A stretch of DNA of 58,757 nt from Acidiferrobacteraceae bacterium (lineage in GTDB: Bacteria > Pseudomonadota > Gammaproteobacteria > Acidiferrobacterales > SZUA-150), in assembly GCA_003228915.1 (NCBI GenBank), contig QIGL01000099.1, forward strand, positions 1 through 58,757, in the 5' to 3' direction. The notes beneath the pieces were generated by a model. It was not told the DNA's origin and did no database searches. It saw nothing but the letters and a program-made list of their open reading frames with translations. The translations under genes and the position numbers were made by a program. Shown piece after piece: positions 37,237-45,223 of this stretch; within the stretch, counting starts at the first letter, position 1, and every line of letters begins with the position of its first letter.

Positions 37237-37366
37237 CTAACCAACTCATTAGCCATGGAAGGCCAGGTGTCGCGAAGACCACGGATGGTCGAGAGCGGCT
37301 TTGGCTAGGGACGGCCTTATGTCGCGAAGACCACGGATGGTCGAGAGCGACGAGCTACAGGCCCGA
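37237..37366 (-). pseudogene. Second tRNA 5' half split by inserted 52-bp repeats
   Basis: On the minus strand, TCGGGCCTGTAGCTC (37352-37366) matches the tRNA 5' end exactly. About 105 bases later comes AGTTGGTTAG (37237-37246), the next D-loop segment of the same tRNA. The interval is filled by two copies of a 30-bp repeat (37268-37297, 37320-37349; 52-bp period) containing the hairpin GACCA-CGGA-TGGTC. This looks like a tRNA copy disrupted within its D loop. Confidence 0.65.
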
Positions 37367-37523
37367 AGCGCGCATTCTACCAGCATTTCTGGATAATAAA
37401 ATATGTGATTGCTGTCTGTTACAGTATGGTGATGAATACTCATGATGTTATACCTGTAGAGTAGACACTGAGACCGTGAATACTTTCACAGTCTCGCAGC
37501 GCACGCTATTATCTTAAAATAAA

Positions 37524-37545
37524 AAAAGCCGCTACAGCGGCCCTT
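37524..37545 (-). terminator. rpoD terminator
   Basis: Stem GCCGCT/AGCGGC (37528-37533 and 37536-37541) about 30 bp downstream of the rpoD stop. On the minus strand it is followed by a run of seven T residues (A run at 37521-37527 on the plus strand). Confidence 0.8.
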
Positions 37546-37570
37546 TTTACCCGGTAATCAAGCCGAGCAA

Positions 37571-39457
37571 TTAATCTAAAAAACTCTTTAACCGCTCCGA
37601 TCGCGAAGGATGGCGCAGTTTGCGCAAGGCCTTGGCTTCAATCTGACGAATACGCTCACGGGTGACATCGAATTGTTTGCCCACTTCTTCCAGGGTGTGA
37701 TCGGTATTCATTTCAATCCCGAAACGCATTCTCAGCACTTTTGCCTCCCTAAGCGTCAAGGTCTCCAGCACTTCTTCCGTGGCACCTTTCAGGCCAGCAA
37801 AGGTAGCGGCATCAGGTGGTGCAGTGTCGTTTACGTCTTCAACAAAATCACCAAGATGCGAATCCTCGTCATCACCAATAGGGGTTTCCATGGAAATGGG
37901 TTCCTTGGCGATTTTCAGTACTTTGCGAATTTTGTCTTCCGGCATTTCCATGCGTTCGGCCAGCTCTTCCGGCGTCGCCTCACGGCCATACTCCTGCAGC
38001 ATTTGCCGGGAGATACGATTGAGTTTATTGATCGTTTCAATCATGTGTACCGGGATCCGAATAGTGCGGGCCTGGTCGGCAATTGAGCGAGTAATGGCCT
38101 GGCGAATCCACCAGGTAGCATAGGTCGAGAACTTGTAACCACGGCGATATTCAAATTTATCGACGGCCTTCATTAAACCAATATTGCCTTCCTGGATTAA
38201 ATCCAGAAACTGGAGACCGCGATTGGTATATTTCTTGGCAATAGAGATCACCAGGCGCAGGTTGGCCTCAACCATTTCTTTCTTGGCCCGCCGAGCCTTG
38301 GCTTCACCAATGGACATCTTGCGATTCACTTCTTTCAGGTTATGAATCGGTAACCCGGCACGTTCTTCAATATGGCCCAACTTGCCCTGGGCGTTTTGTA
38401 TGACAGCGCCATTGGCCTCAATCACATCCCCATGGCCTTCGCTGGCCTTGATGGCTTTTTTCAACCAACGCTTATTGGTTTCATTACCCGGAAAAATTTT
38501 AATAAAGGTTTTCCTGGGCATGCGTGCCTTGTTGACACAAATGTTCATAATAACGCGTTCTTGCTGACGGACACTGTCGACCATGCCGCGGACACTCTCG
38601 ACCAGGGCCTGAATTTGTTTGGAAACAAATTTGATGTGCAGCAATTCATCAATCAGTTTTTTCTGATTTTTTTCGGCATCAGATGAATCAATGCCTTTTT
38701 TCTCAATCGCCTTGATTAAAGCCTTATAATATTTGCGAATACGGCCAAAACGCTCAATGGCCTCCTCACGATTTGGCCCGGTTTCCTCTTCCTCTTCATC
38801 ATCGTCGTCTTTATCAGTGCCGTCTTTATTTTTTTCAGCCTTCTCAGCCTTGGCCTTCTCAGCCTTGGCCTTCTCTTCTTCAGGCTTCTTGGGCTGCGGC
38901 CTTGGCACCGGGTCATTAATGGCCTTGGGATCAATAAAATCCACCACCAGGTCGGTCAAACGCATTTGCTCGGCCTCGACCATTTCCATCAGGGCAATAA
39001 CCACCCCCATGGTTGAAGGACAGGAAGCAATCGCCATCACGCTTTGACGAATACCATCTTCAATACGTTTGGCCAGGATAATTTCGCCTTCACGGGTGAG
39101 CAGCTCTACTGTGCCCATTTCCCGCATATACATACGGACAGGGTCGGTGGTGCGACCAAATTCGCTCTCGACTGCACGGGCCACGACCTGCTCGGCTTCT
39201 TCGGCCGCATCGACAGATTCGCCTTCAGCGGTAGAACTTTCCGTTTTTAATAACAGGGTATCCGGATCAGGCGGCTGATCGAACACTTCTATGCCCATGT
39301 CATTAATCATATTGACCACGGCCTCGATCTGGTCCGTGTCATGGACCTCTTCAGGCAGGGAGTCATTGATCTCGCGATAAGTCAGGTATCCCTGTTCTTT
39401 ACCGCGAATAATCAGTTTTTTAAGTTCTGAGCGTTGGGCCTCTTGATCCATCACCAT
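37571..39457 (-). CDS. rpoD: RNA polymerase primary sigma factor RpoD
   Basis: A 628-residue sigma-70. Region 1.1 opens with [21 protein letters not shown]; region 1.2 has [24 protein letters not shown] non-conserved region contains a long charged stretch ([13 protein letters not shown], then DDDDEEEEE). Regions 2-4 follow ([53 protein letters not shown]). It directs core polymerase to housekeeping promoters. The ATG at 39457 is favoured because GAGAG lies 10 bases upstream; TTG 39478 and ATG 39451 are alternatives. Last gene of the rpsU-yqeY-dnaG-rpoD block. Confidence 0.96.
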   Translation of the reverse strand: MVMDQEAQRSELKKLIIRGKEQGYLTYREINDSLPEEVHDTDQIEAVVNMINDMGIEVFDQPPDPDTLLLKTESSTAEGESVDAAEEAEQVVARAVESEFGRTTDPVRMYMREMGTVELLTREGEIILAKRIEDGIRQSVMAIASCPSTMGVVIALMEMVEAEQMRLTDLVVDFIDPKAINDPVPRPQPKKPEEEKAKAEKAKAEKAEKNKDGTDKDDDDEEEEETGPNREEAIERFGRIRKYYKALIKAIEKKGIDSSDAEKNQKKLIDELLHIKFVSKQIQALVESVRGMVDSVRQQERVIMNICVNKARMPRKTFIKIFPGNETNKRWLKKAIKASEGHGDVIEANGAVIQNAQGKLGHIEERAGLPIHNLKEVNRKMSIGEAKARRAKKEMVEANLRLVISIAKKYTNRGLQFLDLIQEGNIGLMKAVDKFEYRRGYKFSTYATWWIRQAITRSIADQARTIRIPVHMIETINKLNRISRQMLQEYGREATPEELAERMEMPEDKIRKVLKIAKEPISMETPIGDDEDSHLGDFVEDVNDTAPPDAATFAGLKGATEEVLETLTLREAKVLRMRFGIEMNTDHTLEEVGKQFDVTRERIRQIEAKALRKLRHPSRSERLKSFLD

Positions 39458-39635
39458 TCCATTTTTACTCTCTAACAAATCAACTACCTATAATGAATAT
39501 TAACATTTCATTATAGACCAGGTTTTTAAAAAATCTTTATTAATCTCTTATTATTCAGTAACCCTTTTAACACCGGGCTTATTTCCCGAATTCTTTCATG
39601 TGCCCACAGGGGTGTCTTCTTTCCGGCTTTAGCAA

Positions 39636-41498
39636 TTATTGTCTTAATTTCTTCAATTCCTGTTTTTCTTGTTCAGTCAGCTCATCAAGGCCTTTGCTGG
39701 CTAAAGCCTGCACCCTTGCTTGTACCGCCTGATGCCTCATTTGATCGAAAATACCAGTGAATTCCGCCTCTTTATCGACTGCTTCTGAAAGCGGTTGCCG
39801 ACCTGCTAATTTTTGCAAGTGCGGAAAATACTCGGTTTCGCGATATCGTTCCAGTACTCTCGCCTGATTTAGGTCAGGTTCCTGTGCCACAAGAGCCAGT
39901 AATTCTCCTAACAAGTCGAGCCCGCGCCAATCCAATTCTGATAGTGAGTTAAAATCACCTGCATGAACGGCTAGCTGTGGCTCCTGGAGCAGCATGGTAA
40001 TGGCCTGTCTTACCAAGCTTTGCCGGGAATCCCGGTCAGGCGACCCCTGACCCCGCCTTTGGCGCATATTCGAGCCCATCGTAGATGGGGGCTTTTTATC
40101 CAAATTCAACGACTTGGATAATTTATCTTGGCCCAGACCTGACTGTTTTTCCAGGGTTTCCAGCAACATTTCCCTAAACACCCCTGGCGGTACTTTTTGG
40201 ATTAAGGGTTTAGCCAGTTCTGCCAACCGGGCCCGTCCATCCAAACGGCTTAAATCTACCTTCGCGACCAGTTCATCCATTAAAAATTCGGGCAAAGGCT
40301 TCACATTATTCATTCTTTGCTCAAATGCCGCCTGGCCCTCGGCCCGGATCATACTGTCCGGATCCTCGCCCTCAGGCAGGAACAGGAAGCTGACCTGACG
40401 ACCGCTGCGTAACAGCGGCAGGCTCTGTTCCAGGGCCCGCCAGGCCGCCTGCCGGCCGGCCCGGTCACCATCGAAGCAAAACACCACTTCCGGGGCGTGG
40501 CGAAATAACCGCTCCAGGTGGTCTGGTGTAGTGGCCGTTCCCAGGGTGGCCACCACGTTATTGACGCCATGTTGGGCGAGGGCCACCACATCCATATAAC
40601 CTTCTACTACCAGTACCCGGTTGGCGTGTTTAATCGCCTCCCGGGCCCGGAACAGGCCGTACATTTCCCGGCCCTTGTGAAATACCGGAGTTTCCGGTGA
40701 ATTCAGGTATTTTGCCGCTCCTGTGCGTCCTGCACTCGCGGCACTGGCATTTCCCTGTGCAGCGGCGCCTTCTGATTTCCCCGCTCCAGCGGCATTGGCG
40801 CTTCCTTGACTATCAGGCTTATTCGACGGTAACAAGCGGCCACCAAACCCCACCACCCGGCCGCGATAGTCATGAATCGGAAATATGATCCGGTGGCGAA
40901 ACCGGTCATAAATACCGCCACCGGTCTTGCCTGTAACCATTCCAGACTTTTCGAGCAAGTTGCGGCGCTCGGCAGTGGTGCCCAGGGCGGTTGCCAGGGC
41001 GTCCCAACCATCTGGTGCGAAACCAATGCCAAATTCGGCCGCAATCTCACCTGTCAGGCCACGTCCTTTTAAATAGTCCACCGCTTCCTGGGCGCCCCGA
41101 TGTTCGCGTAATAACTTACGGTAAAACAGGTCGGCCTCGTTGAGTATGGCCAATATGTCCTGGACATCGTCCTGGGCAACTGTCGCGGGGCCATCGCCTG
41201 ACCGCGGTACCTCCACGCCCATGCTGCTTGCCAGCGCCTCCACCGCTTCGGGGAAAGGCAGGTGTTCATATTCCATGAGAAAACCGATGGCCGAACCGTG
41301 GGCACCACAACCAAAGCAGTGATAAAATTGCTTATCCGCGCTTACTGTGAAAGAAGCTGTTTTTTCTTCATGAAACGGGCAACACGCCTTGTAATCTTTG
41401 CCGGCTTTTTTTAAGGGCACACGGCCATCTATGACATCGACGATGTCGGCGCGAACCAGAAGGTCATCAATAAATTGTTCGGGAATCCGGCCTGCCAT
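39636..41498 (-). CDS. dnaG: DNA primase DnaG
   Basis: A 620-residue primase. The zinc-binding domain has Cys40, His43, Cys61 and Cys64 (CCPFHEEKT, HCFGCGAHG). The RNA polymerase/TOPRIM core has VVEGYMDVVALAQHG and CFDGDRAGRQAA with the metal-binding acids. The C-terminal domain binds DnaB helicase. A low-complexity Ala/Gly/Ser insertion of about 35 residues lies between FGGRLLP and AKYLNSPETP inside the polymerase core, where most DnaG proteins have a short link. The reading frame is otherwise normal. Confidence 0.96.
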   Translation of the reverse strand: MAGRIPEQFIDDLLVRADIVDVIDGRVPLKKAGKDYKACCPFHEEKTASFTVSADKQFYHCFGCGAHGSAIGFLMEYEHLPFPEAVEALASSMGVEVPRSGDGPATVAQDDVQDILAILNEADLFYRKLLREHRGAQEAVDYLKGRGLTGEIAAEFGIGFAPDGWDALATALGTTAERRNLLEKSGMVTGKTGGGIYDRFRHRIIFPIHDYRGRVVGFGGRLLPSNKPDSQGSANAAGAGKSEGAAAQGNASAASAGRTGAAKYLNSPETPVFHKGREMYGLFRAREAIKHANRVLVVEGYMDVVALAQHGVNNVVATLGTATTPDHLERLFRHAPEVVFCFDGDRAGRQAAWRALEQSLPLLRSGRQVSFLFLPEGEDPDSMIRAEGQAAFEQRMNNVKPLPEFLMDELVAKVDLSRLDGRARLAELAKPLIQKVPPGVFREMLLETLEKQSGLGQDKLSKSLNLDKKPPSTMGSNMRQRRGQGSPDRDSRQSLVRQAITMLLQEPQLAVHAGDFNSLSELDWRGLDLLGELLALVAQEPDLNQARVLERYRETEYFPHLQKLAGRQPLSEAVDKEAEFTGIFDQMRHQAVQARVQALASKGLDELTEQEKQELKKLRQ

Positions 41499-41792
41499 TA
41501 GCGGAGTAACTTCCCTCTGACTGTGATGACAGGCTTTTAGCCCGTCTTGTTATTAACTGCCAGCTTGGAAATGGCAATCCTCATATGATACTACCCTCTC
41601 CCACCCCGGGACGACTCCAGGGATGGAGGAGTTAGAACGAAGTTTGGAACCAGAGTCGAGAGGGCTGGGTGAGGGAATCAAACAAAGATAACCTGATGAT
41701 TTTAATATCCCCTCAGCACTGCAGAACCCCTTCGTTTCCCAAAGAACCTCTTCGAGGTTCATTATGGGCACCTTCGCCTTCGGCTCCAGGTG
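41499..41792. other. Intergenic spacer between yqeY and dnaG rich in palindromic repeats
   Basis: About 294 bp with no gene. It holds a CCCTCTCCCACC ... GAGAGGGCTGGGTGAGGG inverted pair (41590-41675) of a kind common between bacterial genes, and next to yqeY the GAACCTC hairpin repeat listed separately. Confidence 0.5.
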
Positions 41793-41797
41793 TCAGC
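41738..41797 (+). repeat. Hairpin repeat copy A (yqeY 3' side)
   Basis: Contains the palindrome GAACCTCTTCGAGGTTC (41744-41760) followed by ATTATGGGCACCTTCGCCTT and the GGCTCCAGGTGTC end. Inverted copies of both halves lie about 1 kb away at 42755-42785 and 42836-42866, upstream of tsaD. The last bases overlap the yqeY 3' end. Confidence 0.7.
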
Positions 41798-42239
41798 CCG
41801 ACAATTTGCTTTTGATTTTGGCGCTGACGGCACCCATGTCGGTCTTGCCCTGCAATTTTGGCTTGAGCAGACCCATGACCTTGCCCATTTCTTTCATGCT
41901 CTGGGCGCCTGATTCACTGATCGCATTGGCAATCATGGCATCCACTTCGGCCGCATCAAGTTGTTCGGGTAAATACTGCTGCCAGACTGCGATGTCGGCC
42001 ATTTCTTTTTCAGCAAGCTCGGGGCGATTGCCCGTGGTGAACTGCTCAGCCGCATCCCGGCTTTGTTTAATTATTTTTTCAACAATCGCTAAAACACCAT
42101 TATCGTCGAGGCTAACGCGGTCATCGACCTCACGACGCTGGATTGCGGCCTGCAACATACGAATGGTCGTCAGGCGCACCTTGTCTTTGGCGCGCATGGC
42201 ATCCTTCATATCTGCAGTAATTTTGTCTTTCAGGCCCAC
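41793..42239 (-). CDS. GatB/YqeY domain protein (YqeY family)
   Basis: A 148-residue helical protein of the YqeY family: LKDKITADMKDAMRAKDKVRLTTIRMLQAAIQRREVD at the start and SMKEMGKVMGLLKPKLQGKTDMGAVSAKIKSKL at the end, like the tRNA-binding tail of GatB. Its cellular role is not settled. Its place between rpsU and dnaG is usual in many gammaproteobacteria. It starts 43 bp after rpsU. Confidence 0.93.
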   Translation of the reverse strand: MGLKDKITADMKDAMRAKDKVRLTTIRMLQAAIQRREVDDRVSLDDNGVLAIVEKIIKQSRDAAEQFTTGNRPELAEKEMADIAVWQQYLPEQLDAAEVDAMIANAISESGAQSMKEMGKVMGLLKPKLQGKTDMGAVSAKIKSKLSG

Positions 42240-42282
42240 GCGACTAAAGGAGCCAAAATAGGGGAGTCAAAACTGTGATTGC

Positions 42283-42498
42283 TTAGTAAAGACGCTTGCG
42301 AAAAGCGATGGTGCGGGACAGCTTTTTAAGCTCTCGCTTTTTGGCTGCCGCGGCTTTCCGTTTACGTACTGAAGTCGGCTTTTCGTAGAATTCACGACGG
42401 CGCATTTCGGTGAAAAGACCTGCTTTTTCACATGACCGACGGAAACGGCGTAATGCCACTTCGAATGGTTCGTTATCTCTTAACCTGACTGAAGGCAT
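42283..42498 (-). CDS. rpsU: 30S ribosomal protein S21
   Basis: The 71-residue S21, full length: [24 protein letters not shown] at the start and a strongly basic tail. S21 helps 30S subunits bind mRNA near the anti-Shine-Dalgarno region. A good ribosome-binding site (GAGG, 5 bases before ATG) is present. First gene of the macromolecular-synthesis block and divergent from tsaD. Confidence 0.98.
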   Translation of the reverse strand: MPSVRLRDNEPFEVALRRFRRSCEKAGLFTEMRRREFYEKPTSVRKRKAAAAKKRELKKLSRTIAFRKRLY

Positions 42499-42906
42499 AA
42501 ATCCTCAAATCCTTATATATTGATTGTTAATACTTACTATGTTGTCTACTGTTGCAATCTACTTACAACCCCGCATACAGCAAGGAACGCGCGATTCTAA
42601 ACGCTGGCGCCATATTTGTATAGATGAAATATGCGTATTTTAGTAGCGAAATGCGCTTTTTTCCCTAGATTGCCGCCATATAAAGGGCTTTTGCATAACT
42701 TTGGCAGTTGCCACCCCGACAACCACTCTGCACAATGCGACCTGAATTGGAAATGACACCTGGAACCGAAGGCGAAGGTTGCCCAGACACTGGAAGTGGG
42801 GGGTACTCACAATGAACCCGATAGGGTTCTGTGAGCCCATAACGAACCTCGAAGAGGTTCTTTGGGGGACAAAGAGATTCCTGGGAAAACTAAAAGAGAT
42901 TCTAAA
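42499..42906. other. rpsU/tsaD divergent region with hairpin repeats
   Basis: About 400 bp without a gene. The rpsU promoter must lie here; no confident -35/-10 pair was picked out. The tsaD-proximal half consists of repeat copy B (42755-42866), with three hairpin-forming segments. Confidence 0.5.
42755..42866 (-). repeat. Hairpin repeat copy B (tsaD leader)
   Basis: Inverted counterpart of copy A: GACACCTGGAACCGAAGGCG (42755 on) and the palindrome GAACCTCGAAGAGGTTC (42844-42860). Between them is an extra hairpin, GAACCC-GATA-GGGTTC extended by CTCACA/TGTGAG (about 42806-42835). It lies just upstream of tsaD and may be transcribed as its leader. Confidence 0.7.
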
Positions 42907-43929
42907 ATGCGTATTTTGGGCCTGGAAACCTCCTGTGATGACACTGGTGTTGCTGTTTATGACAGTGACCCCGTCAGTGGCGGCCTGCTGGCCCACAAGC
43001 TTTATTCCCAGATCGAACTCCATGCTGAATATGGCGGCGTAGTCCCGGAATTGGCCTCAAGAGACCATGTTCGCAAGCTATTACCGCTTATTAAAGCCGT
43101 TTTAACCGAATCCGGTTTGAAAAAAGACCAAATTGACGGTGTTGCCTACACCGCCGGGCCAGGTTTGGCAGGCGCCCTGCTGGTAGGTGCGGCTGTGGGT
43201 CGTAGCCTCGCCTGGGGCTGGCAAGTACCGGCCATCGCAGTCCACCACCTGGAAGGCCATTTACTGTCTCCCATGCTGGAAAATGAGGCACCAGCATTCC
43301 CCTTCCTGGGCCTGCTGGTCTCCGGTGGCCACACCTTGTTGGCCGATATTCGGGGCGTGGGTCAATATCATATTCTAGGCGAATCTATAGATGATGCGGT
43401 GGGTGAGGCCTTTGACAAAACTGCCAAACATTTAGGACTGGGTTATCCCGGCGGGCCGGCCATTGCATCTGCGGCTAAAACAGGCCAGACAGGCAGGTTT
43501 AATTTCCCCCGACCTATGACCAATCGACCCGGTTTGGATTTCAGTTTTAGTGGCCTCAAAACAGCGGTCATTACGGCAGCCGATAAAACCAGTCTGGACC
43601 AGCAAGACATCGCCGATATTGCCGCGGGTTTCCAGGAAGCGGCCATCGATACATTATTGATTAAGACCCAACGGGCACTGGCACAAACGGGCTACAAGAG
43701 CCTGGTGGTGGCTGGCGGGGTTAGTGCCAATGAACTGCTCCGGACCCGGCTCGGGCAAATCGCAAAAAAAGAAGGGCTTCGCCTGTACTTTCCACGACCG
43801 GAATTTTGCACCGATAATGGCGCCATGATTGCCTATGCTGGCGCCCAGCGCCTGGCCGCCGGTCAAAGCGAAGGGCTGGCCTTCGGTGCCTGGCCGCGGT
43901 GGAAACTGGATGACCTAGTTAAAATATAA
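42907..43929 (+). CDS. tsaD: tRNA N6-threonylcarbamoyladenosine transferase TsaD
   Basis: A 340-residue TsaD. It opens [19 protein letters not shown]; the metal-binding His pair is in [10 protein letters not shown], and [19 protein letters not shown] and [13 protein letters not shown] are all present. It transfers threonylcarbamoyl to A37 of ANN-decoding tRNAs with TsaB and TsaE, a class that includes the intron-bearing tRNA(CAU) in this window. The ATG at 42907 matches the family N-terminus; an in-frame start at 42862 lies within the hairpin repeat and is rejected. Confidence 0.97.
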   Translation: MRILGLETSCDDTGVAVYDSDPVSGGLLAHKLYSQIELHAEYGGVVPELASRDHVRKLLPLIKAVLTESGLKKDQIDGVAYTAGPGLAGALLVGAAVGRSLAWGWQVPAIAVHHLEGHLLSPMLENEAPAFPFLGLLVSGGHTLLADIRGVGQYHILGESIDDAVGEAFDKTAKHLGLGYPGGPAIASAAKTGQTGRFNFPRPMTNRPGLDFSFSGLKTAVITAADKTSLDQQDIADIAAGFQEAAIDTLLIKTQRALAQTGYKSLVVAGGVSANELLRTRLGQIAKKEGLRLYFPRPEFCTDNGAMIAYAGAQRLAAGQSEGLAFGAWPRWKLDDLVKI

Positions 43930-44034
43930 CTTGGGAGAAGCACAATCCACCGTAAAAAAAGGTACCACCTGTGATATTACCTCGACGATATTGCACGCAT
44001 TAAATCCTTTTTTTCAAGTACCGATTTTTTAATT

Positions 44035-44065
44035 GTTGGGGTTCGTGCCTCACCCCAACCTACGG
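44035..44065. repeat. GTTGGGG...CCCCAAC intergenic repeat
   Basis: GTTGGGG/CCCCAAC stem (44035-44041 and 44053-44059) followed by CTACGG. It belongs to the CGTAGGTTGGGGTGAG...CCCCAAC type of repeat common between bacterial genes. It lies between convergent tsaD and the pentapeptide gene and may serve as a terminator. Confidence 0.65.
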
Positions 44066-44076
44066 TAAAGCCTACA

Positions 44077-45207
44077 TCAGAATTTGATATTTGACCCGGT
44101 TATGTCAATCACTGCTTTTGGTGTCTGGGTGGTGTTTTTGTTAATGAACTGTTCGACCTGGGCATTTTTAAAGTTCATTTTGCCATCCAGGGTGACATTC
44201 TCGAATTCGAGTTTTTTGGCTTTGAGATTTTCAAATAACCCCGTCTGGATTGTTGAGCCAGAGATGTAAAAACTCTCAGCAGTCGCCTCATCAACATCTA
44301 TCAGGACTTTGGGGGAGTTGAGTATTTTTATTTTTCCAATGGTTGCTTTTATTGCTGCAACTTCGCCTTTGCTGTTAATAATAAGAAGGTCTTTTACGCT
44401 GGAACGGACTATGCCAATGATCTGGTCGGTCATATCAGCATTTTCTATGGTAATACGATCGATCATGCTATCGCCAAAGTTTATACGATCACCTTTATTG
44501 TCTTTTAGTATGACCTCCTTCATTTTAATACTGCCACCGCCGGCGCGATGAGAAATGCTGTCTGTAATCTCCAATTTATCTATAGTAGAACGACTGAAAT
44601 CAACATCCAATTCGCTTTTGGTGAAGGTGAGTGAAGATGGTACATTCAGCGATGTAAAATCCGTATTTATAAATTTAGAACCAGAAAAGGACAAATTGGC
44701 TTGAGACTTATCAAAATCTACACGTTCAAAATCCACATCCTGAAACTCGACTTTGCTCTGACTTAATTTAAAGAAACCAGTAGAGAGAAAATCACAGTTG
44801 ATAAATTTTACGTTGACTAATTTCGATTGACTAAAACTGGATCCAATAAACTTACAGTTTTTAAATACTACATCGGTCATAGTTGAGTTTTTAAAACTAA
44901 CTTCAGTAAATTCACTGTCCTCAAATACACTATTCGTAATATGACTATTAGAGAAATCCACCTTTTCCCACTCGGTGTCTGAGAACGTGGCGCCGGATAA
45001 AATAACACCGATGGTAGATTTATCCTTAATAATGGCATCGTTAAGTTTGACTTTATTGTTACTAGCATAGGTATTGAACTGTTCAACATCATTGAAACGC
45101 TCAAGCCAGTCACCTGTTATTTCAGTTTTAATTCCCATAAAGCCATACACTCCCAAACTCAGGATCAGGACAAAAAATACCCTGATATGATTATTTTTTT
45201 GCGTCAT
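44077..45207 (-). CDS. Pentapeptide-repeat-like membrane-anchored protein
   Basis: A 376-residue protein. One N-terminal hydrophobic segment (about residues 8-26) acts as signal anchor. From about residue 65 to 210 it has pentapeptide-like A(D/N)LxF repeats of the form VDFSNSHITNSVFEDSEF, predicting a right-handed quadrilateral beta-helix. The remainder keeps a looser beta-helical pattern (ISGSTIQTGLFENLKAKKLE). Most of it probably lies in the periplasm. It follows the metallophosphoesterase by 16 bp and is very likely co-transcribed. Function unknown; AT-rich with many Lys and Asn. Confidence 0.7.
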   Translation of the reverse strand: MTQKNNHIRVFFVLILSLGVYGFMGIKTEITGDWLERFNDVEQFNTYASNNKVKLNDAIIKDKSTIGVILSGATFSDTEWEKVDFSNSHITNSVFEDSEFTEVSFKNSTMTDVVFKNCKFIGSSFSQSKLVNVKFINCDFLSTGFFKLSQSKVEFQDVDFERVDFDKSQANLSFSGSKFINTDFTSLNVPSSLTFTKSELDVDFSRSTIDKLEITDSISHRAGGGSIKMKEVILKDNKGDRINFGDSMIDRITIENADMTDQIIGIVRSSVKDLLIINSKGEVAAIKATIGKIKILNSPKVLIDVDEATAESFYISGSTIQTGLFENLKAKKLEFENVTLDGKMNFKNAQVEQFINKNTTQTPKAVIDITGSNIKF

Positions 45208-45223
45208 AAATTTATATTGGATT

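Noticed and set aside
38800-38890. A frameshift or insertion in rpoD suggested by the Lys/Glu/Asp-rich repeat
   Set aside because: It lies in the non-conserved region, which is naturally acidic and variable in sigma-70; the frame and all conserved regions are intact.
41764-42261. A 165-codon plus-strand open frame over yqeY
   Set aside because: It is entirely antisense to yqeY, a clear family member in the standard rpsU-yqeY-dnaG order.
42862-42906. Longer TsaD starting at 42862
   Set aside because: The extension is encoded by the hairpin repeat; [13 protein letters not shown] at 42907 is the conserved start.
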